Shown piece by piece: positions 1-6,614 of a stretch of 8,252 bases of DNA. The notes beneath the pieces were generated by a model that worked only from the letters and a program-made list of their open reading frames with translations, was not told the DNA's origin and did not search any database. The DNA comes from Pseudomonadota bacterium. GTDB lineage: Bacteria > Desulfobacterota > Desulfobulbia > Desulfobulbales > DAOVYS01. Location: the NCBI GenBank assembly GCA_030635485.1, contig DAOVYS010000110.1, positions 1-8,252 on the forward strand. The letters run 5' to 3'. A program made the translations under genes and the position numbers. Within the stretch, counting starts at the first letter, position 1. Each line of letters opens with the position of its first letter.

Positions 1-38
1 AAAACAAAGTTTCGCTGATTCGCATAGGATGAACCATT

Positions 39-116
39 GTCATTCCGGCATGTAGTTAGCCGGAATCCAGAACACAGCCAATTCCTGGATTCCGGCTAAC
101 TACATGCCGGAATGAC
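39..116. repeat. REP-like palindrome pair, perfect 32-bp inverted repeat
   Basis: The arms at 39-70 and 85-116 are exact reverse complements over 32 bases, separated by a 14-base loop (71-84). One more G-U and one A-T pair can form outside. Each arm is itself a smaller palindrome: ATTCCGGC (42-49 and 89-96) faces GCCGGAAT (59-66 and 106-113) across a 9-base loop. The element can therefore fold as one long hairpin or two short ones. The outer GTCATTCC and GGAATCCAG ends resemble dispersed REP/BIME elements known from many proteobacteria, which are moved by RAYT (REP-associated tyrosine) transposases. No transposase is present here. No T-run follows the stem, so a classical intrinsic terminator is unlikely, although a hairpin this strong could still stabilise or end a transcript. 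Confidence 0.85.
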
Positions 117-185
117 GAAGAAATTAATTGTTCTGTGTTTTTGCCCATAGGGCATTATGTTCAATTTCAGCTTTGTAAGATTTTA

Positions 186-317
186 ATGGTAAAACAGACG
201 GTTTTCTAAGCTTTTCTGGCCATAGTCGGAATTTTGACGTTGGTTGCCGCATGGGCTGCTGACGACTGCACAATCTACGAAATTACCGATGAAGCCGGGA
301 GTCAGGACTCAGAATAA
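186..317 (+). pseudogene. possible remnant of a secreted-protein gene (signal peptide with in-frame stop)
   Basis: Read from the ATG at 186, the frame gives MVKQTVF, a TAA stop at 207-209, and then continues in frame as AFLAIVGILTLVAAWAADDC and a short polar tail ending at TAA 315-317. Ignoring the stop, this looks like a Sec signal peptide: a basic start (Lys3), a hydrophobic core of about 15 residues, and an A-W-A signal peptidase I-type site before ADDC. A single base change at 207-209 would restore a 43-residue peptide. No good ribosome-binding site precedes 186 and the tail is too short for a functional secreted protein. It may be the decayed 5' end of a lost gene, or chance. The tail contains the palindrome GAGTCAGGACTC (299-310), so part of it may be intergenic repeat sequence. 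Confidence 0.3.
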
Positions 318-401
318 CTGATTGTTTTCTGGATTTTGATTTCTGAATTCCATTGTAACGGTCGTATTCAGTCCTCAAGGATCTGTTTTCAACAAAGGCA
401 A

Positions 402-2171
402 ATGAATTTTATCAGTTTTATTGATCTTATTGAAGGCAAAAAAAAGTACGCCCTTTTGCTTTTTGTGATAATGTTTCTGGCAGCCATCGCCGAGGGCGTC
501 GGCCTGTCGTTGCTTCTGCCTCTTCTCTCCGGCTTGATCGGCGTCGAGGGAGAGGCGTCGGGCATATTAAAATATCTGGAGCTTACTTTTTGTTTGTTCC
601 CTCCGGCTTATCGCATGGAGGGGCTGATGGCGGTTTTGGTTGTCGTTTTCTTTTTGAAAAGTCTTATGATGATTTTGCATCGCGGTATGTCGGTCAACTT
701 CGGAATGCAGCTAAGGGAAAAGTGGTCTAGTGAGATTTTTTCCAGATGTTTGGAGGCGAACTACAAAGATATAATCAATCAAAAACAGGGTTTTCTGATC
801 AATAATATTATTACTGAACCGCTCCGTGCATCCAAATCCGTGACCATGCTTTTGGAACTTTTTTGCCGGGCGATGATCTGTATTGTGCTCTTCGGTATAC
901 TTTTGGCGACGGATTGGAAGATAACCCTCATGGCCTTGATTGTAGGCGGGATAGCCTTGTATCTTCCGAGGCGGACCGCAGACCATTACTCAGTCGGATT
1001 CGGGACTGAAAGGCTAAGGTTAAACCAGCAGATTACGGCAATGGCGGCGGAAGGTGTCAGTGGAATCAAGGAAATTAAGGTCTTTGGCATCTCTCACAGA
1101 TACCTTTCAGCCCTTGCCGGAAAATTGAATCGTTTAACGAGAATTAATACAAAGTTTGCGGTGCTGACGGAAGCGCCCAGATACATTATGGAATTTGTGG
1201 TGGCACTTTTTGTTGTTGTTGTGCTCAGTTATCTGCACATTACGCGAAGCACGGAACTCAAGAACGCCGTGCCTTTTCTCGGTTTTTTTGTCCTGGTCTG
1301 TCAGAGGCTGGTCAGCTATGTGTCGTTTATTGTTGCTCAGCGTATGAAGGTCGTCTCCTTCTTCCCTTCGCTGCATCTAATTCACACGATGATTTACGAG
1401 GATAAATCCAAAAAGGATTATTCTAAAAAGATAAAGGTCGAGCAGATAAGCTCTGAAATTATTTTTAAGGATGTTGGTTTTTCCTACGAGGATAGGGGGG
1501 CGATTTTTACCAACCTGAATATGACCATACCTATAGGTAAGATGACGGCCATTGTCGGACCCTCGGGCGTGGGCAAATCCACGATTGCCGATCTGGTTTT
1601 GGGGCTGCTGACTCCCCAGAAAGGAGAAATATTGGTAAACGGTTTGGATATCCGGCAGATCGATTTAAAATCCTTGACAAGCAGAATCGGTTATGTGGGG
1701 CAGGAGCCCATTATTTTTAATGCGTCGATCAGGGAAAATATCTTGGCGGGAAGACTATCCGCCAATGAGGATGAAGTGGTCCATGCCGGGAAAATGGCGA
1801 ATATCCATGATTTTATTACAGGCCTTTCCGAAGGTTATGATACTGTTGTGGGCGACAGGGGGCAAAAGCTTTCCGGAGGGCAGCGGCAGAGACTGGCCAT
1901 TGCCAGGGCCATTATCCGGCAGCCTGATTTTTTTATTTTTGATGAGGCCACCAGTTCTCTGGATATCAGGTCTGAAAAGGTTATCCAGCGCTCCATTGAA
2001 CAGCTTTCACATACTAAAACAGTTTTGGTTATCGCCCATCGTATTTCCACGCTTCAGAAGGCGGATATTATCTATGTTTTGGACAAAGGCGGCAAGATCA
2101 GGGTGGAGGAATTTGAAACAGTACGAAAGAAATATGCGGGTTTTATGGAACCCGCTAAAATGACACTATAA
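402..2171 (+). CDS. ABC exporter, fused membrane and ATPase domains (PglK/MsbA-type flippase candidate)
   Basis: This is a 589-residue half-transporter, the usual length for MsbA/PglK-type exporters. Residues 1 to about 325 carry six hydrophobic segments, near 16-42, 74-92, 148-169, 172-189, 260-280 and 289-312. The nucleotide-binding domain follows with every key motif intact: Walker A GPSGVGKST (386-394), Q-loop Gln434, signature LSGGQ (490-494), Walker B FFIFDE (510-515) and switch His546. Such proteins act as homodimers in the inner membrane, using ATP to move lipid-linked sugars or lipids. The neighbouring nonulosonate genes suggest a glycan flippase; this substrate is inferred. The ATG at 402 is chosen over an in-frame TTG at 336 because it leaves the usual short cytosolic N-terminus, although its AAAGG (394-398) sits only 3 bases away. 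Sampled stretches of the gene are clearly more AT-rich than the genes downstream. Confidence 0.93.
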   Translation: MNFISFIDLIEGKKKYALLLFVIMFLAAIAEGVGLSLLLPLLSGLIGVEGEASGILKYLELTFCLFPPAYRMEGLMAVLVVVFFLKSLMMILHRGMSVNFGMQLREKWSSEIFSRCLEANYKDIINQKQGFLINNIITEPLRASKSVTMLLELFCRAMICIVLFGILLATDWKITLMALIVGGIALYLPRRTADHYSVGFGTERLRLNQQITAMAAEGVSGIKEIKVFGISHRYLSALAGKLNRLTRINTKFAVLTEAPRYIMEFVVALFVVVVLSYLHITRSTELKNAVPFLGFFVLVCQRLVSYVSFIVAQRMKVVSFFPSLHLIHTMIYEDKSKKDYSKKIKVEQISSEIIFKDVGFSYEDRGAIFTNLNMTIPIGKMTAIVGPSGVGKSTIADLVLGLLTPQKGEILVNGLDIRQIDLKSLTSRIGYVGQEPIIFNASIRENILAGRLSANEDEVVHAGKMANIHDFITGLSEGYDTVVGDRGQKLSGGQRQRLAIARAIIRQPDFFIFDEATSSLDIRSEKVIQRSIEQLSHTKTVLVIAHRISTLQKADIIYVLDKGGKIRVEEFETVRKKYAGFMEPAKMTL

Positions 2172-2204
2172 TTATCAACTCATACTTTTGGTGAACAAGT
2201 ACCA

Positions 2205-3584
2205 ATGAAATACGAAGTATTGAGATATCAAGCAATCGCAAGAATTTCAGGCCCGATTCTTACGTTTTTTACCCGCCGCAACATGGCAAGGGCGGCCGCG
2301 CTTTTGATGAGATTGCACGTTGAAACGCAGCAGCGTGCAACCGGGCCTGAGCCCGTTAACATAGTCTATCTGCCAAAGGCCGGCCACACCGAAGATATCA
2401 TGGCTTGTTTTCAAGGGCGTGAGAGATACGGTATTCACACCTTGGATAGAAAATTGGTTAAGGCTGTTTTCCAAGCCTTTCTCCCAGTGGAAATGGACGA
2501 TAACAACTATCCGTCCAATGATCCAGCAATTGAGCGTAGCAAAAAGGAGTTGCGGGCCTTCTGGATACGGGTACTTGAGTACCTCCACCAGTCCATGGAA
2601 TTTGACGTGGTCCTTACCGGAAATTATTCATACGCAGCGGAACAGGAGTTAGCCGGCGCGCTGACACAGATGGGAATTCCCTTTGTCGCCTTGCACAAGG
2701 AGTGCATGAAGACTCCTGGGCTGCGTCCTTTTTATAAGAACATATACCAGACTCGCAAAGCTCATTTCCAAGGCGTGAAAACCTGTGTATACAATCAGAG
2801 CGAGGCAGGAATTCAGGCAGAATCAGGCGTGGTTGAACAAAAGAACATCGCGATAACCGGCATGCCCAGGATGGACCGGTTGCACAGACTGAGAAAAGAG
2901 TGGGCGAAAAAGGGGCGCAAGGGATTGCAGCCCACGGTTCTGTTTTTCTCGTTCAACCACAAGGCCGGCTTGCCGGTTTTAGGCAGAAAACTGCCTGGCG
3001 CCTATGAGAACCTGCAGCAGGACTTGGAACGTCTTAACGTAGCCGGTCTGGCCGAAACCTGCCACCAGGCCATGGTGCGGCTTGCCAGGGAGAATCCGGA
3101 TTTAAGGGTGGTCATAAAGACAAAAGGCGACAAGAACGCGGCCCAGTATCTTTCCCGTATTTTTGGTGAAAACCCGGATTTTCCTCCCAACTTGGACATC
3201 ATGGCCGGCGGCGATGTTTTAGACATACTCCCCATGGCGGGAGTGGTCTGTTCCTTTAATTCCACTACGCTTCTGGAGGCCCTTGCCTTGGGCAAACCTG
3301 TTGTGGTTCCGGATTTTATGGAGGCAAAAAATCCGCAACTCGAACTATATCTGATATACATGGAAGATGCCGTGGAGTATGCTCCCGACGTGGATGCGCT
3401 TGTGCGTATCCTTTATGAAAAGGCCCTTGAAGGCAAAAAAGAAATAGGCGAGGATCTACCGGAAACCTCGCTGCGCCTTTTGGACAAGTGGCTGGGAAAC
3501 AGTGACGGCCTGGCAGGCAGCAGAGTGCGCCGAATAATCGACGGTCTGATTAAAAGACAGCCCAAAACCAGCTGGCTGCGCTGA
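2205..3584 (+). CDS. GT-B-like glycosyltransferase, surface carbohydrate biosynthesis (candidate nonulosonate transferase)
   Basis: The 459-residue protein has no signal peptide or clear membrane segment, so it is probably cytosolic or membrane-peripheral. The C-terminal half looks like the nucleotide-sugar-binding domain of GT-B enzymes. VVCSFNSTTLLEALALGKPV (347-366) matches the Ser/Thr-rich loop plus Glu helix seen in CDP-glycerol glycerophosphotransferases, KpsC/KpsS-type enzymes and 'surface carbohydrate biosynthesis' proteins. ITGMPRMDRL (217-226) resembles their 'TG-PR-D' motif. The N-terminal half contains an alternating strand/helix region around 134-165 but nothing I can name. It starts 33 bases after the exporter stop, with GGTGA (2190-2194) 10 bases before the ATG. 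Its place beside a CMP-nonulosonate pathway makes transfer of that sugar a reasonable guess. Transfer of another residue, or a non-transferase role, remains possible. Confidence 0.65.
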   Translation: MKYEVLRYQAIARISGPILTFFTRRNMARAAALLMRLHVETQQRATGPEPVNIVYLPKAGHTEDIMACFQGRERYGIHTLDRKLVKAVFQAFLPVEMDDNNYPSNDPAIERSKKELRAFWIRVLEYLHQSMEFDVVLTGNYSYAAEQELAGALTQMGIPFVALHKECMKTPGLRPFYKNIYQTRKAHFQGVKTCVYNQSEAGIQAESGVVEQKNIAITGMPRMDRLHRLRKEWAKKGRKGLQPTVLFFSFNHKAGLPVLGRKLPGAYENLQQDLERLNVAGLAETCHQAMVRLARENPDLRVVIKTKGDKNAAQYLSRIFGENPDFPPNLDIMAGGDVLDILPMAGVVCSFNSTTLLEALALGKPVVVPDFMEAKNPQLELYLIYMEDAVEYAPDVDALVRILYEKALEGKKEIGEDLPETSLRLLDKWLGNSDGLAGSRVRRIIDGLIKRQPKTSWLR

Positions 3585-3606
3585 AGGCTTTTTGACTGAA
3601 GGGAAA

Positions 3607-3641
3607 AGGCTGAAGGGAAAAACTCGTCACCCCTTCAACCT
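3607..3641 (+). terminator. hairpin between glycosyltransferase and dehydrogenase genes (possible weak terminator)
   Basis: AGGCTGAAGGG (3607-3617) pairs with CCCTTCAACCT (3631-3641) over 10 of 11 positions, with a 13-base loop. It lies 22 bases after the glycosyltransferase stop codon. The following sequence (AAATTTCTT) is AT-rich but has no true U-tract, so efficient intrinsic termination is doubtful. It may instead attenuate or process the message. CTGAAGGGAAAA occurs twice in near-tandem (3596-3607 and 3610-3621), a further CTGAAGG sits at 3581, and TTCAACCT occurs at 3634 and 3649. The hairpin therefore seems to be built from simple intergenic repeats. Confidence 0.35.
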
Positions 3642-3695
3642 AAATTTCTTCAACCTGTGTGTTTTAAAAAGACTAATAATAACAAGCTGATACAG

Positions 3696-3718
3696 GTCTG
3701 AAAGATAAACTCTCAGAC
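3696..3718 (+). promoter_or_regulatory. small stem-loop in the dehydrogenase leader
   Basis: GTCTGA (3696-3701) pairs with TCAGAC (3713-3718). With a 2-base bulge the stem gains two further pairs, leaving a TAAAC loop. It ends 25 bases before the chosen start at 3744, a place where it could affect translation or mRNA stability. No known riboswitch or protein-binding site is recognisable. An AT-rich TAATAAT at 3674-3680 could be a -10 box, but its best upstream partner (TTCAAC, 3649-3654) is a poor match at 19-base spacing, so I do not call a promoter. Confidence 0.2.
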
Positions 3719-3743
3719 TAAACATGTAAGAATCTAACAATTG

Positions 3744-4763
3744 ATGAGCAATATGACACCAGAAACGGACGTATGTAAACAAAAACCGGTGATTGTTTAC
3801 TATGACATCCTCCAGTACGGACCCGACGCAAAAAATCTTTTATATGATAATTTCGAAGTCATTAGCTTGGCTGATCCAGCGGAGGATACCCAAGAGGCGC
3901 TGAGCTGCGCTGACGTGTTGCTTGCACCATTAGGGTATTTCCTGGGACCTGAAAAAATAGACCTATGCCCGCGTTTGAAGGTGATCGGTTCCAATACCAC
4001 GGGACATCCCCACATTGAAGTGGATTATGCGGCGCAAAAGGGAATTAGTGTAGTCACCTTGAAGGACCACCAGGATTTTCTAAACACCATCACGCCCACT
4101 GCCGAACTGACCTGGGGGCTGGTGATAGCCCTGACCAGGAATATCGTTCCGGCCTTTTCCTCGGTGCTTGACGGTAAATGGGCAAGATGGCCGTTCGGTG
4201 GAAAATCTATGCTTTCCCGCATGAGCCTCGGGGTGGCGGGCCTGGGAAGGCTGGGGGGGAAAGTGGCATCCTACGGTCAGTGTTTTGGTATGATCGTGCG
4301 CTATTTTGATCCGTTCGTGAACGAATTTGACGCTTTATCAGGCGTTGTCAGGACGCAATCATTGGAGGAATTGGTCGGACAAAGCGACGTCGTGACCGTG
4401 CACATTCCCCATGAGCCGGAAACTGAAAACCTGTTTAGCGACTCGGTTTTTGCCGGGTTCAAAAAAGGAAGTTATTTTATAAACACTTCCCGTGGAGAAC
4501 TGGTAGATGAACCGGCCCTTGTATCGGCCCTTGAAAACGGCAGATTGGCCGGAGCAGCTGTGGACGTTTTGGACGGTGAGTTTGTTCCAGGGTTTGAAAA
4601 TAGGGTAAAGGAACACCCCTTGGTGCAATATGCGGCTAGGCATTCAAACCTGATTATCACGCCCCACATCGGTGGTTCAACACATGACGCATGGAGCCTT
4701 ACGCAGAAGTATACGGTGGAAAAAATCATCGAAGCCCTTGCCGAAGGCGTATGGCAGCAATGA
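3744..4763 (+). CDS. D-isomer-specific 2-hydroxyacid dehydrogenase, NAD-dependent
   Basis: The 339-residue protein is of normal length for the family that includes phosphoglycerate dehydrogenase, hydroxypyruvate reductase and D-lactate dehydrogenase; it lacks an ACT regulatory domain. The Rossmann glycine motif G-L-G-R-L-G is at 166-171. Asp189 in YFDP, at the end of the second strand, favours NAD over NADP. The catalytic set is complete: Arg250 in NTSRGELVDE, Glu279 in DVLDGEF and His308 in TPHIGG. The enzyme should interconvert a 2-keto acid and a D-2-hydroxy acid in the cytosol; the substrate cannot be read from sequence. It opens the tight run leading to neuC and ends 14 bases before the cytidylyltransferase, so a role in the glycan pathway is likely. 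Making D-glycerate or another hydroxyacyl precursor is one guess. Three starts are in frame (TTG 3741, ATG 3744, ATG 3753), all with weak ribosome-binding sites; I chose the first ATG. Confidence 0.93.
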   Translation: MSNMTPETDVCKQKPVIVYYDILQYGPDAKNLLYDNFEVISLADPAEDTQEALSCADVLLAPLGYFLGPEKIDLCPRLKVIGSNTTGHPHIEVDYAAQKGISVVTLKDHQDFLNTITPTAELTWGLVIALTRNIVPAFSSVLDGKWARWPFGGKSMLSRMSLGVAGLGRLGGKVASYGQCFGMIVRYFDPFVNEFDALSGVVRTQSLEELVGQSDVVTVHIPHEPETENLFSDSVFAGFKKGSYFINTSRGELVDEPALVSALENGRLAGAAVDVLDGEFVPGFENRVKEHPLVQYAARHSNLIITPHIGGSTHDAWSLTQKYTVEKIIEALAEGVWQQ

Positions 4764-4769
4764 AAGGAG
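4763..4769 (+). promoter_or_regulatory. ribosome-binding site of the cytidylyltransferase gene
   Basis: AAAGGAG lies 8 bases before the ATG at 4778 and shares its first base with the TGA stop of the dehydrogenase gene (4761-4763). This strong site decides the start. The longer in-frame candidates at 4691 and 4760 would add residues that do not fit the family, whose conserved motif begins about ten residues after the start. Confidence 0.8.
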
Positions 4770-4777
4770 TATGGGAC

Positions 4778-5506
4778 ATGGACGGCAATAAAGAAATCCT
4801 GGGGCTTATTCCTGCACGAGGAGGTTCCAAGTCTATTCATAAGAAAAACATTGCGTTTCTTGGAGGCTATCCCTTGTTGACCTATGTGGCAAACGCGGGT
4901 AAGAAGGCCAAAACCATCGGCCGGATTATCTGCTCGACGGATGACGAGGAAATTACCTCAGTATGCAGTATTTACGGCATTGAGGTTGCGGACCGACCAA
5001 GGGAGCTTGGCCAGGATGACACCCATATTGTCGATGTGATGGTGGATCTGATGGAAACCCTGGAGGAAAAGGAGGGTTACGTCCCATTTGCTGTGGCCCT
5101 TTTGCAGCCTACATCGCCTTTTGTTTTACCCGAGCATATTGATCGGTGTTGTGAGTTGTTGTTTGCGGACCGACAGGCCCAATCAGCCCAGACAATCTCC
5201 AAATTTCCAACCATATTCCACGCCTACAACCAACGAGTGATCGAGGACGGATATGTGCGGTTCAGGTTTTCGGAACAAAGACGCGTCTGTTATAACAAGC
5301 AGAAAAAGCCTCCGTTTTTCATTCTGGGCAACTTTTTGGTCACAAAGACCCAAGCTATTATGGAATCCAGGGATGTCTTTGCTGTGCCGTCAGCCTATTT
5401 TGAGGTACCCTATGAATACGCCCTGGACGTGGACGGCCCGCAAGAATTCGAACTGGCAGAATGGTACATCCAACAGGGCAAGGTGAACCTGCCGGATATG
5501 GATTAA
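4778..5506 (+). CDS. neuA: CMP-nonulosonate (acylneuraminate) cytidylyltransferase
   Basis: The 242-residue protein matches the short single-domain NeuA/LegF/PseF type. It activates a free nonulosonic acid with CTP to the CMP-sugar, releasing pyrophosphate, which is the last soluble step before transfer. The N-terminal nucleotide-binding motif IPARGGSKSIHKKN is at 11-24. CSTDDEEI (52-59) and LLQPTSPF (108-115) are family signatures. The Asp pair in ALDVDGPQEFELAE (Asp217, Asp219) fits the C-terminal metal-binding site. Normally a small residue such as Gly follows SK in the first motif; here it is Ser-Ile-His. The central substrate-binding part (about 140-200) is less conserved, so whether it prefers sialic, legionaminic or another nonulosonate is unclear; the symbol denotes the family. 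It lies 14 bases after the dehydrogenase and 14 before the methyltransferase. Confidence 0.92.
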   Translation: MDGNKEILGLIPARGGSKSIHKKNIAFLGGYPLLTYVANAGKKAKTIGRIICSTDDEEITSVCSIYGIEVADRPRELGQDDTHIVDVMVDLMETLEEKEGYVPFAVALLQPTSPFVLPEHIDRCCELLFADRQAQSAQTISKFPTIFHAYNQRVIEDGYVRFRFSEQRRVCYNKQKKPPFFILGNFLVTKTQAIMESRDVFAVPSAYFEVPYEYALDVDGPQEFELAEWYIQQGKVNLPDMD

Positions 5507-5507
5507 T

Positions 5508-5511
5508 GAGG
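5508..5511 (+). promoter_or_regulatory. ribosome-binding site of the methyltransferase gene
   Basis: GAGG begins 2 bases after the cytidylyltransferase TAA stop (5504-5506) and lies 9 bases before the ATG at 5521, which supports that start. A second purine run, AAGG (5517-5520), directly abuts the ATG and is too close to serve. ATGs at 5514 and 5525 are out of frame. Confidence 0.6.
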
Positions 5512-5520
5512 TTATGAAGG

Positions 5521-6591
5521 ATGGATGGTTCAAACAAAGCAAGAAAAAGTACATATGATTTTGTGAGGGAAACCGGGCGGGACCGCTATTTTGAGGCTCG
5601 CGACCGGGAGATTGCAATGCTTGCAGATCCGTCAGGCGGCATCCGGGCTGAATTCGCTGAGCCAGTTACAGCCTGCCCGGTTTGCGGCAATACTCAATTT
5701 AATTTCTGGTTTGAAAAACAGAATTTTAAAATAATGACCTGTGCGGATGAGGAGCATTGCAGCCACATTTTTGCCGATCCGCAGATAAACGAGGACGCCC
5801 TCATGGAGTTTTACCGGGGTGAGGGAGATACCGGGGATGCTGAACAGCCCACGGCAAATGACCTGTGGGTCGAGGTTCTGCTTTCCAGCGCAAACGCCCG
5901 ATATGATCAGATCAAGTACAAAAAGGGGCTTGAGGCTATAGAAGAAGCCATGGCGGCGGAAAAGGCCGGTAAGCGCAGAGTTCTGGATATCGGCTGTTCG
6001 ATAGGTCATTTTTTGGCAGTAGCCCGCGATGCGGATTGGGATACAATAGGGCTTGAACTGAGCACAAAGGCAGTGGTTCACGCTAGGGACGTGCTGGGTC
6101 TGGACGTACGTCCCAAGTTGCTTCACGAAGCGGATTTCGATCCTGAGTCTTTTGATGCCGTTACCCTATGGGGAGTCATCGAGCACCTCAAGAGGCCGGT
6201 TGAGGTGTTGGAGCAAATCAAGAACGTTCTCAAACCCGGAGGCGTGCTTCTTACGTTTTGCCCGAACGGAGCCAGCCTTGTGTGCCGTATCCTGAGGGAA
6301 AAGGCCGCCACATTTGATGGTAGGAATCATCCGTCGTACTTCACGCCGAAAAGCCTGCGCTTTGTCATGAAACTGACGGGTCTGGAAAATCTCTCTGTTT
6401 TTTCTTATCAGCCTGATCTCGACGCGGTCATCAACTATATCGAGGGCCGGGACCCATACATAAAAAAATTGGATATGCATAGCCCTTTACATGAGTTTTT
6501 TTCCGGCCTCATGAGGGAGAACGCGGAAAAATTCATTCTGGAAAATGGTCTGGGATACAAGATAATGAGCGTCAACAGAAAATCTCTGTAA
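5521..6591 (+). CDS. class I SAM-dependent methyltransferase with N-terminal zinc ribbon
   Basis: The 356-residue protein begins with a likely zinc ribbon: Cys52 and Cys55 (CPVCG) paired with Cys74 and Cys80. The Rossmann-fold methyltransferase core follows, with motif I VLDIGCSIGHF (154-164), the acidic ribose-binding Glu179 in GLELS, FDAVTLWGVIEHL (211-223) and LKPGGVLL (237-244). HPSYFTPKSLRFVM (270-283) is typical of the Methyltransf_23-like group. Zinc-ribbon proteins of this build are common in polysaccharide clusters. The C-terminal domain of TylC3/NovU sugar C-methyltransferases is not evident and the protein is shorter than those, so O-methylation of a sugar or of an acyl substituent is more likely. 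Lying between the CMP-transferase and synthase genes, it probably modifies the nonulosonate, but the target atom is unknown. Confidence 0.88.
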   Translation: MDGSNKARKSTYDFVRETGRDRYFEARDREIAMLADPSGGIRAEFAEPVTACPVCGNTQFNFWFEKQNFKIMTCADEEHCSHIFADPQINEDALMEFYRGEGDTGDAEQPTANDLWVEVLLSSANARYDQIKYKKGLEAIEEAMAAEKAGKRRVLDIGCSIGHFLAVARDADWDTIGLELSTKAVVHARDVLGLDVRPKLLHEADFDPESFDAVTLWGVIEHLKRPVEVLEQIKNVLKPGGVLLTFCPNGASLVCRILREKAATFDGRNHPSYFTPKSLRFVMKLTGLENLSVFSYQPDLDAVINYIEGRDPYIKKLDMHSPLHEFFSGLMRENAEKFILENGLGYKIMSVNRKSL

Positions 6592-6614
6592 CGGTTTTCG
6601 CACAAGAGAGCAAA

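Larger units (their letters stand above)
1..401. other. non-coding region upstream of the exporter gene
   Basis: This stretch contains no intact gene on either strand. It holds the REP-like palindrome, the signal-peptide-like remnant, a tiny GCCC-ATA-GGGC hairpin (143-153) and the GAGTCAGGACTC palindrome. I found no convincing sigma-70 promoter. TTGACG at 235-240 has no matching -10 box at normal spacing, and TTGTTC near 129 has only poor partners. If the exporter gene is first in its operon its promoter should lie here, but I cannot place it. Confidence 0.6.

Noticed and set aside
39..116. CRISPR repeats or intrinsic terminator
   Set aside because: There are only two units, inverted rather than direct, with no spacers. 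No T-run follows the stem.
336..401. N-terminal extension of the exporter from TTG 336
   Set aside because: The extra 22 residues are polar and unlike the family, TTG is a rare start and no ribosome-binding site precedes it. ATG 402 gives the usual length.
3649..3680. Sigma-70 promoter before the dehydrogenase gene
   Set aside because: The -35-like TTCAAC is a poor match and the spacing to TAATAAT is 19 bases, so the evidence is too weak to call.
4691..4777. Longer cytidylyltransferase start at 4691 or 4760
   Set aside because: Start 4691 would overlap the dehydrogenase gene by over 70 bases and add a non-homologous segment. The strong AAAGGAG fits ATG 4778.
1039..5961. Shared 12-base string ATGGCGGCGGAA in the exporter and methyltransferase genes
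   Set aside because: Both copies encode Met-Ala-Ala-Glu inside helices, with unrelated flanks. Coincidence is the simplest explanation.
5632..6126. Minus-strand reading frame of 164 codons
   Set aside because: It lies wholly opposite the well-supported methyltransferase gene and its translation shows no recognisable domain.
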